From assembly GCA_001466705.2 (NCBI GenBank), contig LATX02000217.1, forward strand, positions 124,001-188,000: DNA of 64,000 bases, in the 5' to 3' direction. This DNA comes from Moniliophthora roreri (Eukaryota > Basidiomycota > Agaricomycetes > Agaricales > Marasmiaceae). Made by a program: the position numbers and the translations under genes. The first letter of the stretch is position 1, and each line of letters begins with the position of its first letter. The notes beneath the pieces are model-generated. The model had not been told where the DNA came from, made no database searches, and saw only the letters and a program-made list of their open reading frames with translations. Positions 1-10,890 of the stretch are shown one piece after another.

Positions 1-312
1 CTAGTATTTGCTTTCAAAGTGATTAATAAAACCATAAAGCCGATAAATATTATACAAAATGAACACCCATTTTCAATCTAAGAAGTTGTTTTGAAGGCAA
101 TTATCTCTGAACTACTGAGTGAGACATTGAGAATTATTCTTAACATTGTGGTAACAGTGAACCATGCTGAACCAACTTGCAAAACAAAACTGAGAATCAA
201 GAACTTATATATACCTTTTTCGGGGGTATTTTGGCACCACAGGCTTCATGTTTTCATAGTAGAGGCATAGGTTTTTGAGCATCTTCACCGTATTGTAAAT
301 GAATAATCTATG
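1..312 (+). repeat. 312-bp direct copy of 1,902-2,213
   Basis: Bases 1-312 match 1,902-2,213, and the match stops exactly at the undetermined base at 313. After that point the sequences are unrelated. This is more like an unresolved contig end than a biological tandem repeat, although a real duplication is not excluded. Confidence 0.85.
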
Positions 313-313
313 N
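313..313. other. single undetermined base (assembly join)
   Basis: The only 'n' in the window. It lies exactly where the duplicated 312 bases end, so it probably marks a join between contigs and not a single uncertain call. Confidence 0.75.
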
Positions 314-1901
314 TTCTGTACCAACTGAAGCTGTTCTCATGTGACTTTCAGAAAACTTATGCCAGAGAACCAATGTAGCAAATGTTTCACTGTACTTTGT
401 GCCCAGTGAGAGTATCAATGAGAGAGGCATGGTGACATACACATTGGAAAGGTGAAGAGTTGGGCACCAAAAAATGTCTTCTCAGACATGCACTCTACAG
501 CTGGCAGAACCATTAATATGCATAACTTTTACCTTTTGTTTTGCATGCAAATAGAGAATATTTTGCACTTTTATGGTTGAAAATGAAATATATAGGGGAA
601 TTGAGGACTAGTGTGAGCCCTGAGCAGCTAGTAAAAGCAAGTAGTAGAGAAGGATACAAAATATTAGCAGAGTAATGGTTGATGGTAGGCCATACAAGAG
701 TATCCGACTACTGCTAGTATGAAAATAAACAGCGAATCTGAACACAGAGGAGCATCCCAAAACCTGTAGAGAACCACACCACATAATACTTCTCTATTGA
801 AAGCATACCAAAGGGAATATTTTCACTTTTAACAATATTTTCAATCCATACCCAGCTTGAAGGAAGAATAAAAGCTTTTAATGATACACATATGAGAATA
901 TTATCAAGAAATGGATATGAAACAGAGGATGACAAATTATCAGTGAGGGATACTCAAGATACCAAATATCAAATTAGAGGAATGAAATAGATGATCAGCT
1001 ACTGGAAGAGTACCTGTATCACAGAAAAATGGAAGACAAAGCTGTATGACGAGAAACCAGCATGGCTGAGCTTATGCATACACTTTAAACATAGAGATGG
1101 AAGCATATTACACGTCCATAGAGCAGATGATAGTAGACAGAGAAGGAAGGAACTGTGTGGAGCAGCATGGAAGTATAATATTTTCAAACGGAGTCAGAAG
1201 GAGAGCTGTTTGATAGAGAAAATTGCAAACAGTTAGTGTCAGAAGACTGCACAATTGTTATAGAAAAAGAATAAAAGAGTTTATGGCTACAAAGCCTGAC
1301 TACAATTGGACACTGTGACAGAGAAATTACCAAACACAGCTCAGTTTATATAATATTTATCACCCGACTCAGTTTTATTTGTATTTGTGACAGATATATT
1401 AGATTATTTATATTGTAGGGTATATAAGGGGACATGTTTTGTAGGTGGAAAGCAGGAGAGATACTGCCCACTGATTACCAGAGTGTATGACATTGTTGTT
1501 CAGGTAGAAGAGCTACTGGCAATCAGTATTTTTTCAACCACTTCAGGCTCTAGCTTATTTAGTTGTGCAAGAGGCATAGGCTTGTTGAGACCTGAAATTG
1601 TAACTCAAACCAGAAATATAAATAAAAGCTAGGAAGAGCTTAGTTTTTAATGCAAGAGGTGTGTTTTCTGATAAGAGAAACATTGTATCAGTCTACTAAG
1701 AGGGTAGCTGATGTACATCAGTATAGTCTGGTGTTTTGATGTGAATCAGAGAGGGTTTCAGGCTAGCAGTGTCTAGAAGATTTGTCCTCTTGAGAATCGT
1801 TGCAGAACATAGCTAAGAGGGCTATATTCAGGTACAAGAGGTACTTTTGTTCTCACTTAGAAGAAGTTTAATCTTTGGGCAGTTTCTGGTCGAAATCTAT
1901 A

Positions 1902-2213
1902 CTAGTATTTGCTTTCAAAGTGATTAATAAAACCATAAAGCCGATAAATATTATACAAAATGAACACCCATTTTCAATCTAAGAAGTTGTTTTGAAGGCA
2001 ATTATCTCTGAACTACTGAGTGAGACATTGAGAATTATTCTTAACATTGTGGTAACAGTGAACCATGCTGAACCAACTTGCAAAACAAAACTGAGAATCA
2101 AGAACTTATATATACCTTTTTCGGGGGTATTTTGGCACCACAGGCTTCATGTTTTCATAGTAGAGGCATAGGTTTTTGAGCATCTTCACCGTATTGTAAA
2201 TGAATAATCTATG
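1902..2213 (+). repeat. second copy of the 312-bp repeat
   Basis: Partner of bases 1-312. Its right part (2,106-2,213) overlaps the 3' side of the minus-strand P450 fossil, and the reading continues from this copy into 2,214 onward. This copy is therefore probably the correctly placed one. Confidence 0.8.
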
Positions 2214-2882
2214 CCACAAGTAATTTTGAAATCCAAAAAGATGTTGGAGGAGGATAGACACAGAGTAACTGGAATGAAAAATCAGCAGCAAAATTAGTAT
2301 TAACATAGCCAGGGTGCTTACTCTTTCAGATGCATCTAGAAGCCACTTGGTGCTTCAAAGAATTGAAGCAGTAGAGCATTACAATGCTTAATGATGATGG
2401 GCCTGAGACTCACATTTGCTGAAAGACTGATACCACAAATGATCACTTGATGATACTTCTGGAAATGCTCATTGTGGTACCATATGAATGTGAGGTTAAA
2501 ATCCCATCCCATCTCTTTCAGCATTGCAATGTCAGCTCTGTTGGAATATGTTTGTGAGCATTTTTTGAGAAGTTCATGGCATGCTGATAACAAGTTGACC
2601 ACCAGTATGGTGTGCTCAAGGATATGAAATATAAACAAGAGTCCTGAAGACTTCTGTGAGAAATGACAACTCTATAATCAAGGTAGACAAACTATAATGT
2701 TTGGCCTATCACTTATATGTTTTCCATAGCATTTCTAGGGCAAGCTCTAAAACACTGCCAAGGAATGGTAAGCCACGAGGACCAGAGAATACCCCAGAGC
2801 AACCATGTGTGTTTTCATGTCTGAGAATGGCAAACAGAATGAGGAAAAGTGCAGAGAAGAGAGCCAGAACAGAGGCAGCTAT
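2106..2882 (-). pseudogene. decayed cytochrome P450, N-terminal half
   Basis: Read on the minus strand, the segment from 2,882 downward encodes a hydrophobic N-terminal helix (AASVLALFSALFLILF), a proline-rich hinge (SGPRGLPFLGS) and then, after an apparent intron, a stretch with the pattern of agaricomycete microsomal P450s: TILVVN, HELL, YSNRADIAMLKEMGWDFN. The codon before AAS is ATA at 2,880-2,882, where a start ATG would be expected, consistent with a G-to-A change. Downstream the reading degenerates around 2,100-2,300, and neither the ExxR nor the haem-binding region is found. It lies in the CpG-poor block and is taken to be non-functional. The family assignment rests on the N-terminal pattern only. 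Confidence 0.6.
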
Positions 2883-4501
2883 TTTTAATCTATTTTACTT
2901 TGATTTTCTCTTTTGAATAAGTAGGCCTTCAACTTGAACATGATGGGAATGCTGTGCAGCATGGTAAGTTGCCTCAGTTCATGAGGGAAAGAAACAATTG
3001 CTTACTTGGCTAAGCCTTTTCCTCTTTAGGGCGACATGGTGTGCAAGGCTGTTTCAAGTGAGATTATTGATAAACGTCAAGTGTTAACCCATGATCCAAT
3101 GAATAGAATCATAGAATCCATCAGGCTTAGACTTATGAGTGCATTTGGACAATGTTTAACATTTGGAGAATATGGTGGCAGTTTGGAGAAGGATGGAGAA
3201 ATCACCTTGCTTGTTAATGTACTCTGTTGAGGATTTTCTTCTCACACTTATAGTATCACAAATATCTCCAAACAAAACTAGCACTCACCCAAGTGCTCCA
3301 CCCTTCCATCTCTCTTTGATTACTTGATTTCTGAATCTGACACACTCTTTTGTTGTCTTCATCCTTTATTTTTGTTCTGCTCCCATAGGCTTTTGATTCA
3401 CATCCCACACTTGTATTGCAAATATGTCCAAATAACTCTAGCACTTGCTCAGGTGCTCAACACCTACTCAGCCCTAGTCTCTCTGCTCAGTACCCAGTTC
3501 ATATCCTCTCAGTCTGTCATCTTCATGTGTCATAACTTTATTTTCTCTCTCACAATGATAATCAAGATCTTTGTGCAGGATGCACACTTCTGAGTAGCAT
3601 TGTGACAAACTTGGAAAGCCAACAAGCACAAGGCCCAGACAAAGTCATACTCAAGGACAATAATAAAATAAGTTGCTAAGTTCTGTTTCTCAAACATGAT
3701 TCTTCAGCCACTTGTTGCCATTGTCTTGCCAGCCAAGATGCTAAATTATAGATCAGTGTTCATGTGATTCACTGTGCCCTGACCTGTTGTACCAGAGTAG
3801 CTGCAGGCATGCAACTTGTCTAAGATACTGGACTTTAATGTGCCTTCTCCATATGTGCTAGATTTAATACTAAAAAAACTTTCTAATATATACTCTCAGC
3901 ATTCAATTTGCTATGCTTGGAGACAAATAGCTCCACACCTAGTACAAGTCATCAGTGCTCCTTGCTGTCTGTATTTGAAATGTCATGTTGAAGAGGCCCA
4001 AAAAGCTAGTATCACTCTAGTGAATGTGAGAGCTTGCAGTGAGCATATCAATAGTAACAGCCTCTGGGCTAAGAACATATTTCTGCAAATCCAGAACAAG
4101 ACAAGAGGTGATGATGACAGCCATAGCCTTTATGGGTCCGACGAGCAAGCTGCAAAGCATGACTCATGAAGATGGAATACCAGTATACAGAATAAGGGTT
4201 GTGAGACCTCTACTAATTCTATAAGCTGACAAGGAAAGAAACATGATAGTAAGTACTCACTACAACAGAACACTTGTGTACAAAAAAGCACTTTGTAAAA
4301 TGACTTGCATGATTCTATGGTTTCCTTCACAATCTGACAAATCATTAGCAAAGGTACAATCCAGTCAGTAAATGTTACAACCTCTCTTATTTATTATGTA
4401 TGTTTCCCCTTTCCCTCAGACTTAGTACACCTTCCCAGCCCCCTTTCCCCTCTCACCATATGCTTCTTCCTCTATTGGACATATTCACCTTCCTAGTTCC
4501 C

Positions 4502-4625
4502 CATCACACAAAACTGCAAAAGGTCATAACCTGTCTCCAGAGGGTTATAACCCACCAAAACCAGTCATAATCTAGTTATAACCTAGTTATAACTGAGTTA
4601 TGACCTTCTGCAGTTTTGTGTGATG
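4502..4625. repeat. 124-bp fold-back (MITE-like) element
   Basis: The terminal 29 bases (4,502-4,530 and 4,597-4,625) are inverted repeats that differ at one position; the outer end reads CATCACACAAAACTGC. The interior holds several near-palindromes of the form GTTATAAC or GTCATAAC. A possible CCC flank occurs on each side. It is too short to encode anything and looks like a non-autonomous miniature element or a cruciform-forming repeat. Its family is not recognised. Confidence 0.7.
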
Positions 4626-6777
4626 CCCTTTCTTCTCATCATGTATTACCTTTATGCCAGTCATATCACTAATTATTACCAATCACTGAACTCATCACTA
4701 TATATGTATATAGTATTCTATGATTGGTTGTATCTATTTAAGTGCTCAAGCAAAGACTTAGTTCTCCAGCTTGACCTAGTTAATATATTAGCTTGTGTCC
4801 AAAGCAACGACAAAAGGAACTCTGAACTTCAACAACTGTTGAACAAACTCAAACTTGACTTAGAAAAGCCCAACACTTGGTCAAAGAGTGTTAGGTAGTT
4901 TGTTGCCATGCAAGCAACGTAACAGTAAAGCCCTTACAATACTTGTAGATGTGATATGCAGTTAAACTGAAAAGGCAAACATTGTAAACCACAGTCACAA
5001 TAAATTGGATAAGTCCTGCTGTATGAGAGCTTGACTGAAAGCTGAAAGTACAGGTCAAACCTGAAAGTGGAGGAGGAGAGACTAAAGATTAGGTCAATCC
5101 ATTGCTCTGAGTGGTAGAGGTAGAACTAAACATTGTATTTCCTTGGTCACTAGCTCAAGTGATATGAACATTATGCAGTTCAGACCCTGTGAAAGTTTTC
5201 TCAATCAGTTTGGAGTGTGCATTGATAAAATGAAGAAACAGACCCCAATTACAAATATTATCAGCCACTTGTAGAAAGGTCCTTGATTGCAGTACAGAGC
5301 ATATGTTTGCAAACCAAGAATAACTAGAACCAGATTAGATCTTGAACTGACAGTACATAGTCATGAACTCACTAGTAGTAGGGATAAACAAAGCATAGGC
5401 TATCCATTCATTAATGTAGAACCATACTCTGCAGAACTAAGACCCCATGTGTGTGAGTAGTACCACTGTTGATTCCAAGGCATAAACCTACAGTGAATGG
5501 TGCTCCTGGCTAAAGATTGACTCAAGACACAGTATCAGCACTCCTTGCATTTCAGTAATTTAAAAGGTAAAACCTACAAGCCAAGGTAATTCCCTGTTTG
5601 ACCACATTGCTGTATCTCATGATAAGATACATAAATGATGCTTTCATCATGCATGCCTCCTTGAAGAAAATAAGCAGGTCTGAACCATCTATAATATATA
5701 AAACATACCCAAATGAATTCCTGCTGAATGGAGGGTGCTAGTCAGATGGTGAAGTGAGAAATGCAAGAGCATTTACCTTACTAAGAGGAAGTGATCAGCC
5801 TGGTTTACAATTGATTGAGGGTCTGAGAAACCTTACATAGGAAAGGTCAGAACTACATTGTACAGGAGGGCCATAAAGCTCACCACTGAAAAACATTTCA
5901 GATATCAATGTGTTTTGGGTCACCAAAAACCAACTCACCCACAGCATACTTGAGGACATAGAAACAGGTCAGATATGCAAGCAGGTAATACAGAGAACAT
6001 ACTTATGCTCACAGTTCTTGCATTGGTTTGTACTTGGAGGAACTGCTGAAACATTTTCTCTAGATCTTGAATTTGGTCAGGAGAAGGAGCAGCACTAGTT
6101 GTGTTCATGGTATTAGGCTGACAGATAGCTTTTAAACAGTATATATATATCCTGAGTCTATCCAAACCTGAGCAGATAATATTGGAGTGTTTTGAGCATT
6201 CAGCATTTACTGATTTTAAGGTGTTTAGATTGTCATCAGCCCCAGTCAGAGAAGAGAAAACTCCTGCAACTGATGGTGGCCATTACCTAATGACACTTAT
6301 TCAGCATTTGCTGTAATTGTATCTGTCTACAACTGCATTGACCCAGATTATCCAGAGGAGAAAGGCAGCTGGAAAGATAGCAAGTAAGAAAGAAGGTGCC
6401 TGCATTGAGGCTGGGACCTTGAGACAGAGGCACTGGTGAGTGGAATCTCCAAAAGTAGTCACATCTATTCAACTTGTCACATGTGTAACAATCATCTTTT
6501 CTCCAAACAGGCAAGAACTTCTTAGTACTCATTTGGCAAATACATGTTTCCTGATCAGCTCTAACAACACAATGCTGTTGGAATGATGGTCAGGCATCAC
6601 AGACCTACTAATACGACATCTGTACAAACAATTTGGACTCCCAGTAATACCACTTGAATGTGCTACACAAAGAGCTGATCTGTTCTCGATTGCCATCATG
6701 GTGGCCTTGAAATATACAAACCCAGCCAGCATGGTGGCTCTTGAGTCATGTCCTGTCTCTATCTGTGAATCATATTC

Positions 6778-8794
6778 ATGAGCCTCACAATCTCCACATG
6801 TGTTCTTTTGCTTGTTATTTTTGTTTTCCAAGTGCTGAGGCTGGCTCAATTGTACTGCCTGCAAAGAGCTTTGTTAGGTATCTTGAGCAATTCACTTCCC
6901 TTCCAACACACTGACAATAGAAATATCAAAGGCAGACATACCCTCTGTGGGAAAGGACAGTGTACTTAGTTCTTATGCGACATCCTACAGGTGGGTGAAG
7001 GATGCATGGGCTGTTCTACATGATGGATATAACAGAGTAAGCTCAATATGATTGTTGCACCCTTCAGAGCTGAACTTGCTTTTCAGTACAAGGATAAAGG
7101 GTTTTTCAAAGTCCCACAGATAAATAGCTGGATTTTGATAGCAACTGGACCAAATATCAAAGATCTATGTTCAGTGCCTGATGCTAGTGTCTCTCTACAT
7201 GCTGCCATAGAAGATGTAAGCTCTGTTGCATCTAGCAATACCAAGATCAACTAGAATGTTTGATATAGCTCCTACAACCAGACTATACACCAGGAAAAGA
7301 AATACATTTTGACATGTACCACCTTGGTGTTTTTCACAATATTTTGACCAAAAAGCTGTCTGCCACTCTTTTAGTAATGTGCAATGAAATCTCTTTGTTT
7401 CAAGGACATGGTTGAATTGAACAAAACTAGTATGCTGATGCACTTCTGTTATGTTAGTGTGAGCCTTTTGATGCTCTTGTAATACAGGTTCTCAATGGAC
7501 CTCAATATCAGCCAATGATACATTCATGCAATTCATCTGCTGTATAATGAACTGGACTTTTGTTGGTGTGCCTCTTTGTGAGTCTCTGTTCCAAACAACA
7601 GAGGCCAATAACTGATGCCTAACAAAGGTTGCAACAAAGATTACTGTAACATTAATATCTATTTTGCTCATCATGTTATGTTTGGTTCAGTAGTTATCAA
7701 TCTCTTTCCAAATTTCCTGAAACTGTGGGTTTTTCCAAAGGCTTTGCAGCAATATCTGATGTACCTACTTCAGAGTGGTTGGTGCTATTTACAATAAGAT
7801 CTTGGGCCTTTGGAAGTGCATCGTCATTCATGTTGGGCCTCTCATTGAAGAGCAGCAGAAGCTGAAATGTTCCAGCAACCCAGTGCCAGTGGGTCTTATG
7901 AAACTTCATACTGTCCATGCCAGTACTGATCATCACTCTCAGGATGACATGCTGACCTGGCTAATAGAAGCTGCACCACCAAATCATTAGTCTATCCCAT
8001 CTTTGTCTTTACAATTACTGAACATGAACTTTATGGCTTTACATATGACCACAATGGTGTGTTATTTGATCTAGTTTTCAAAGGGAAAAAAGTGCTCAAT
8101 AGTCAAAATAGACATTTACTCATACCCTGTTCCATCTTGCCACTTGAACTGAGTACATCAGATGGTTGTGAAGTGAGTTGGAGGAACATCTGGGCTTGAA
8201 TATGGATGATTGGAACAAAAAGAAGCTCAAGGAGTGCTGGAAACTGGACTCATTCTTAAGAGTGTGTCAACTTGAGTTTCATACAATACTCAGCCCCTCT
8301 TTCTTTAGTCTCTCTTCCCCACAAAACACTTGTTCCCTACAAGTTCTCTGACAGAACTGTAGTTCCTGCTGGTGTTACTATCGCTGCTGCACCCACTGCA
8401 GTGCATCTTGATCCAGCCATCTATGAAGACCCAGAAGCATTTGATGGATTCTGCTTTTACAGGTTATGGATGCAAGCAAGTGCAGACAGTCTCAAGGAGA
8501 TCAAGCACTGACTCACTAGCACAAGCACTGAGTATTTGGGCTATGGTGGAGGTCAGCATGTGTGGTAAGCAATAATTATCTCAAAGGATATCTTATGACA
8601 GGCTAATACTCTCAAATAGCCCTAGCCAATTCTTTGCAGCCTTAGAGGTTAAACTGATCTTTGCATATCTGATCCTTCATTACAATGTGCACACAGAAGA
8701 GGAAGGTGTACAACCTCCAGATTTCTGGTTTGGACCTGTATGTATGCCCTCACTGAACAGGAAAATGCTTTTTAAGCATAGAGAGGTGTATTAG
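6778..8794 (+). pseudogene. near-complete cytochrome P450 fossil
   Basis: Splicing at intact GT-AG sites (except possibly after 7,410) joins exons 6,778-6,877, 6,921-7,036, 7,087-7,215, 7,269-7,410, 7,488-7,577, 7,628-7,724, 7,774-7,888, 7,943-8,056, 8,112-8,254 or so, 8,260-8,564 or so and 8,620-8,794. In order they encode a membrane anchor, a hinge (IPSVGKDS), LLQPDYTPGKEIHFDMYH, VINLFPNFLK, HVGPLIEE, DDMLTWLIEAA, FTHTLFHLAT, WKLDSF, a post-K-helix segment (KFSDRTVVPAGVTIAAA) and a haem loop ending in HVCPSQFF. The pattern is that of an agaricomycete microsomal P450. It is dead. Stops fall at 7,988 (TAG) and at 8,145, 8,169 and 8,509 (TGA). The ExxR motif reads V-C-Q-L. The frame changes between 8,254 and 8,275. 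In the haem loop both conserved arginines are Gln, although the ligand Cys remains. Most lesions fit C-to-T or G-to-A changes at former CpGs. Transcription is possible but function is not. Confidence 0.85.
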
Positions 8795-9026
8795 AGAGGT
8801 GCCTGAGTAAATCACTAGCTATAATTGACAACAGCTGCATCTGTGCAGGATCTCCAGAACCAGAACCAGATTAGAAGTGCAAGAAAGTTACAGCATCAAA
8901 AGAATGACAAAGAGCCAGTGGTCACAGGTGGGCAGACTATCTATACTGTAAGGGTTCATCGATTTGGTGTACAATGTGTAGCAAGATCACATGTAAACAT
9001 CCAGGTATGCTACATTCTCAAACCAA

Positions 9027-9665
9027 TCATCCAATCAACATTTTTCCCTGGTTCCAAGACCTGATGCCATTACAAAATCTTGTGTCCAATTGAGCCTTGG
9101 CATGATCTTTCATTTGGAAGGTAACATTGATGAGGTCAATGATATGTAAAGCAGGAAAGGCTATGGCTTCAGGCTTGATGGTGATGCCTGTGGAAAGAGC
9201 CTACCAAATAACGGTATGAGGTTCATGAGCACAGTTTGACCTAAGCTCAATTCTACCGAGTCTGGGTAAGAGTCTGCAGTGATCCATCACCATCTGTAGA
9301 GGAAGTCTCTTCTTCTCCATACACAAGTGTAGAGTCCGAAGGTCCTGCAGTGGTAAAACGGGTAATGACTCTCTGGCCACCTTCCATTCCAATGTTCTCT
9401 TCAGTTCGAGATGTATGTGGCATGGGTGTGGGTGTGGGAGAGGGACTTGGCTTGATAGATCCGCCGGCTCGGAGACGGCGTCGCAAATTGAGCTTTTGGA
9501 GCTTTGACATCTCTTCAAGACCTCCGCAAAGTTGATCGGAAAGGGTCCACGACTTCTATTGCCTGGCCTCCAGTTGACTACAAGCGAAGTTAGACTCGCC
9601 AACCAATGGCAGGATCATGGAGTTTACAGAAATATGACAATTTCCGAGCTCAAATCGGTAAGCAT
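9027..9665 (-). CDS. short F-box/LRR-like protein, possibly a truncated gene
   Basis: Exons 9,628-9,665, 9,257-9,555 and 9,027-9,187 join in phase and give 165 residues from ATG to TGA. The N-terminus (LTDLSSEIVIF) could be the start of an F-box. The rest has the spacing of leucine-rich repeats in agaric F-box proteins (LRTLHLC, CRLLPRL, FPALHIIDLINVTF). No complete F-box is visible, and agaric F-box proteins are usually 400-600 residues, so this may be a remnant. It straddles the edge of the CpG-poor block: exon 2 has normal CpG and exon 3 has almost none. In another frame exon 2 is also open (9,253-9,510), so the frame choice rests on splice phase. Confidence 0.4.
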
Positions 9666-10890
9666 GGGTGCATCGTCACCGAGAGCCGGAATGGGAAAAG
9701 CCAGGCACGGATTGAAAGGGTAAATTTAGAAGCAGCAGTGCTCCAATAAGGGAGTGATACAAGAGTGATAGGTGCCGCCTAAATGGAATAGCAAAATAAA
9801 CGTTCCACATCCGACTTGCTGCCTGCTACTTGAATAGCGCTTACACGAGATATATCATTCAGTGCATAAAATACCAATGTCTTCCACTCTATTCCCAACC
9901 TCAAATCAATCTCGACAGTGCTGCGAAATCGCCAGATAATGCATTTCGTGTGCCTGCCGCATGACGAGAGGTCTGGAAATGCCCAAAGATGTGTTGCCTT
10001 CAGGGCAGACTACGCCAATGATGACTTACGCGAATGATTCTTTGTAATATCGCACAGCGGGAGGGCACCGTGGAAAATATGATCCGGGGTCGACTGAAAT
10101 GGCATATTTAAAGATCGTGATCAACGTATCCCGAGGAAGTCGGCAGTCAAAGCGTTTCGCTATCTCTTCAGATTCGCCAGACTCAGGTTAGGAGAGATGC
10201 GATTTCCACCTGAGTCGAGTTGAAGGACCTTTTCATCGATGGCCTCCAATGCAGGTGATATAGATGGAGCGAGGGTGGGTTTGCCTGGGTTGAAGGATTG
10301 TAAGTGGCACGATGTTATAGAATTCGTCAAATCCTACCCAAAGGTACTTCATACTTGGAGAGCAGCCATGGGTCCATCTGCACTACCGAATAGTTTTCTG
10401 GACCAACGACACACACGCTCTCTAGCCGCTGGAAGGTATATCTAGGAGAGTCCAGTCTTGTTGTGCCAGTAGGAGAGATAAAAGAGACAGAGAATGGTTG
10501 CAGCGCTGGGCCAGCGTTTGAGCCGAAGATCGAAGAGCAAATGCAAGGTGTCTCACGGTTCCCACACTTCGACACGTCCAGATGACCTGTCAAACGCGAT
10601 ACATCGCTCCACTGCGCTGAGCATCGATCCTAGGAAACGCCTTTAGTATTATTGCATTATAAGTACGACATGATTGCAACAGAGAAGAAGGCAAGGATAT
10701 CAAACAGACAGAGACACTGGCAATAGATATACTGATGAACGGATATGCGTGTGAGAGTTCCAGACCAACAAGAGAAGAGAAACGAATATTGCGCAGAAAA
10801 GATGACAGTGGAAGATTGAATACCAGAGGAGTGACTGAGAGTACAAAACTAGAAGGAGAGAAAAAATCTAAAATGACCTGCAAGAATACA
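9666..10890. other. intergenic, with a possible F-box/LRR remnant
   Basis: No convincing gene. On the minus strand, 10,327-10,593 is open and includes a phrase with the style of agaric F-box proteins (YTFQRLESVCVVGPENYS). It has no clear start or splice partner, so it may belong with the fragment at 9,027-9,665 or be a separate remnant. The 10,600-10,890 part is probably the 3' untranslated region of the CDC4 gene. Confidence 0.3.

Larger units (their letters stand above)
1..9200. other. AT-rich, CpG-depleted block
   Basis: CpG is very rare here: a hand count gives five in the first 1,000 bases, against more than twenty in the 360 bases from 9,901. TG and CA are common. The block contains two broken P450 genes, a fold-back repeat and no intact gene that I can identify. 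The pattern fits long-term cytosine methylation and deamination of a silenced region, as known for repeat-rich DNA of basidiomycetes. RIP-like mutation is an alternative. The stretches 313-2,100, 2,900-4,500, 4,630-6,770 and 8,800-9,020 contain only short, unconvincing open frames. Confidence 0.8.

Noticed and set aside
4372..4910. Possible solo LTR (TG..CA ends, TATTTAAG promoter-like motif)
   Set aside because: No matching target-site duplication and no second LTR or retrotransposon coding sequence could be found, so only the fold-back element inside is reported.
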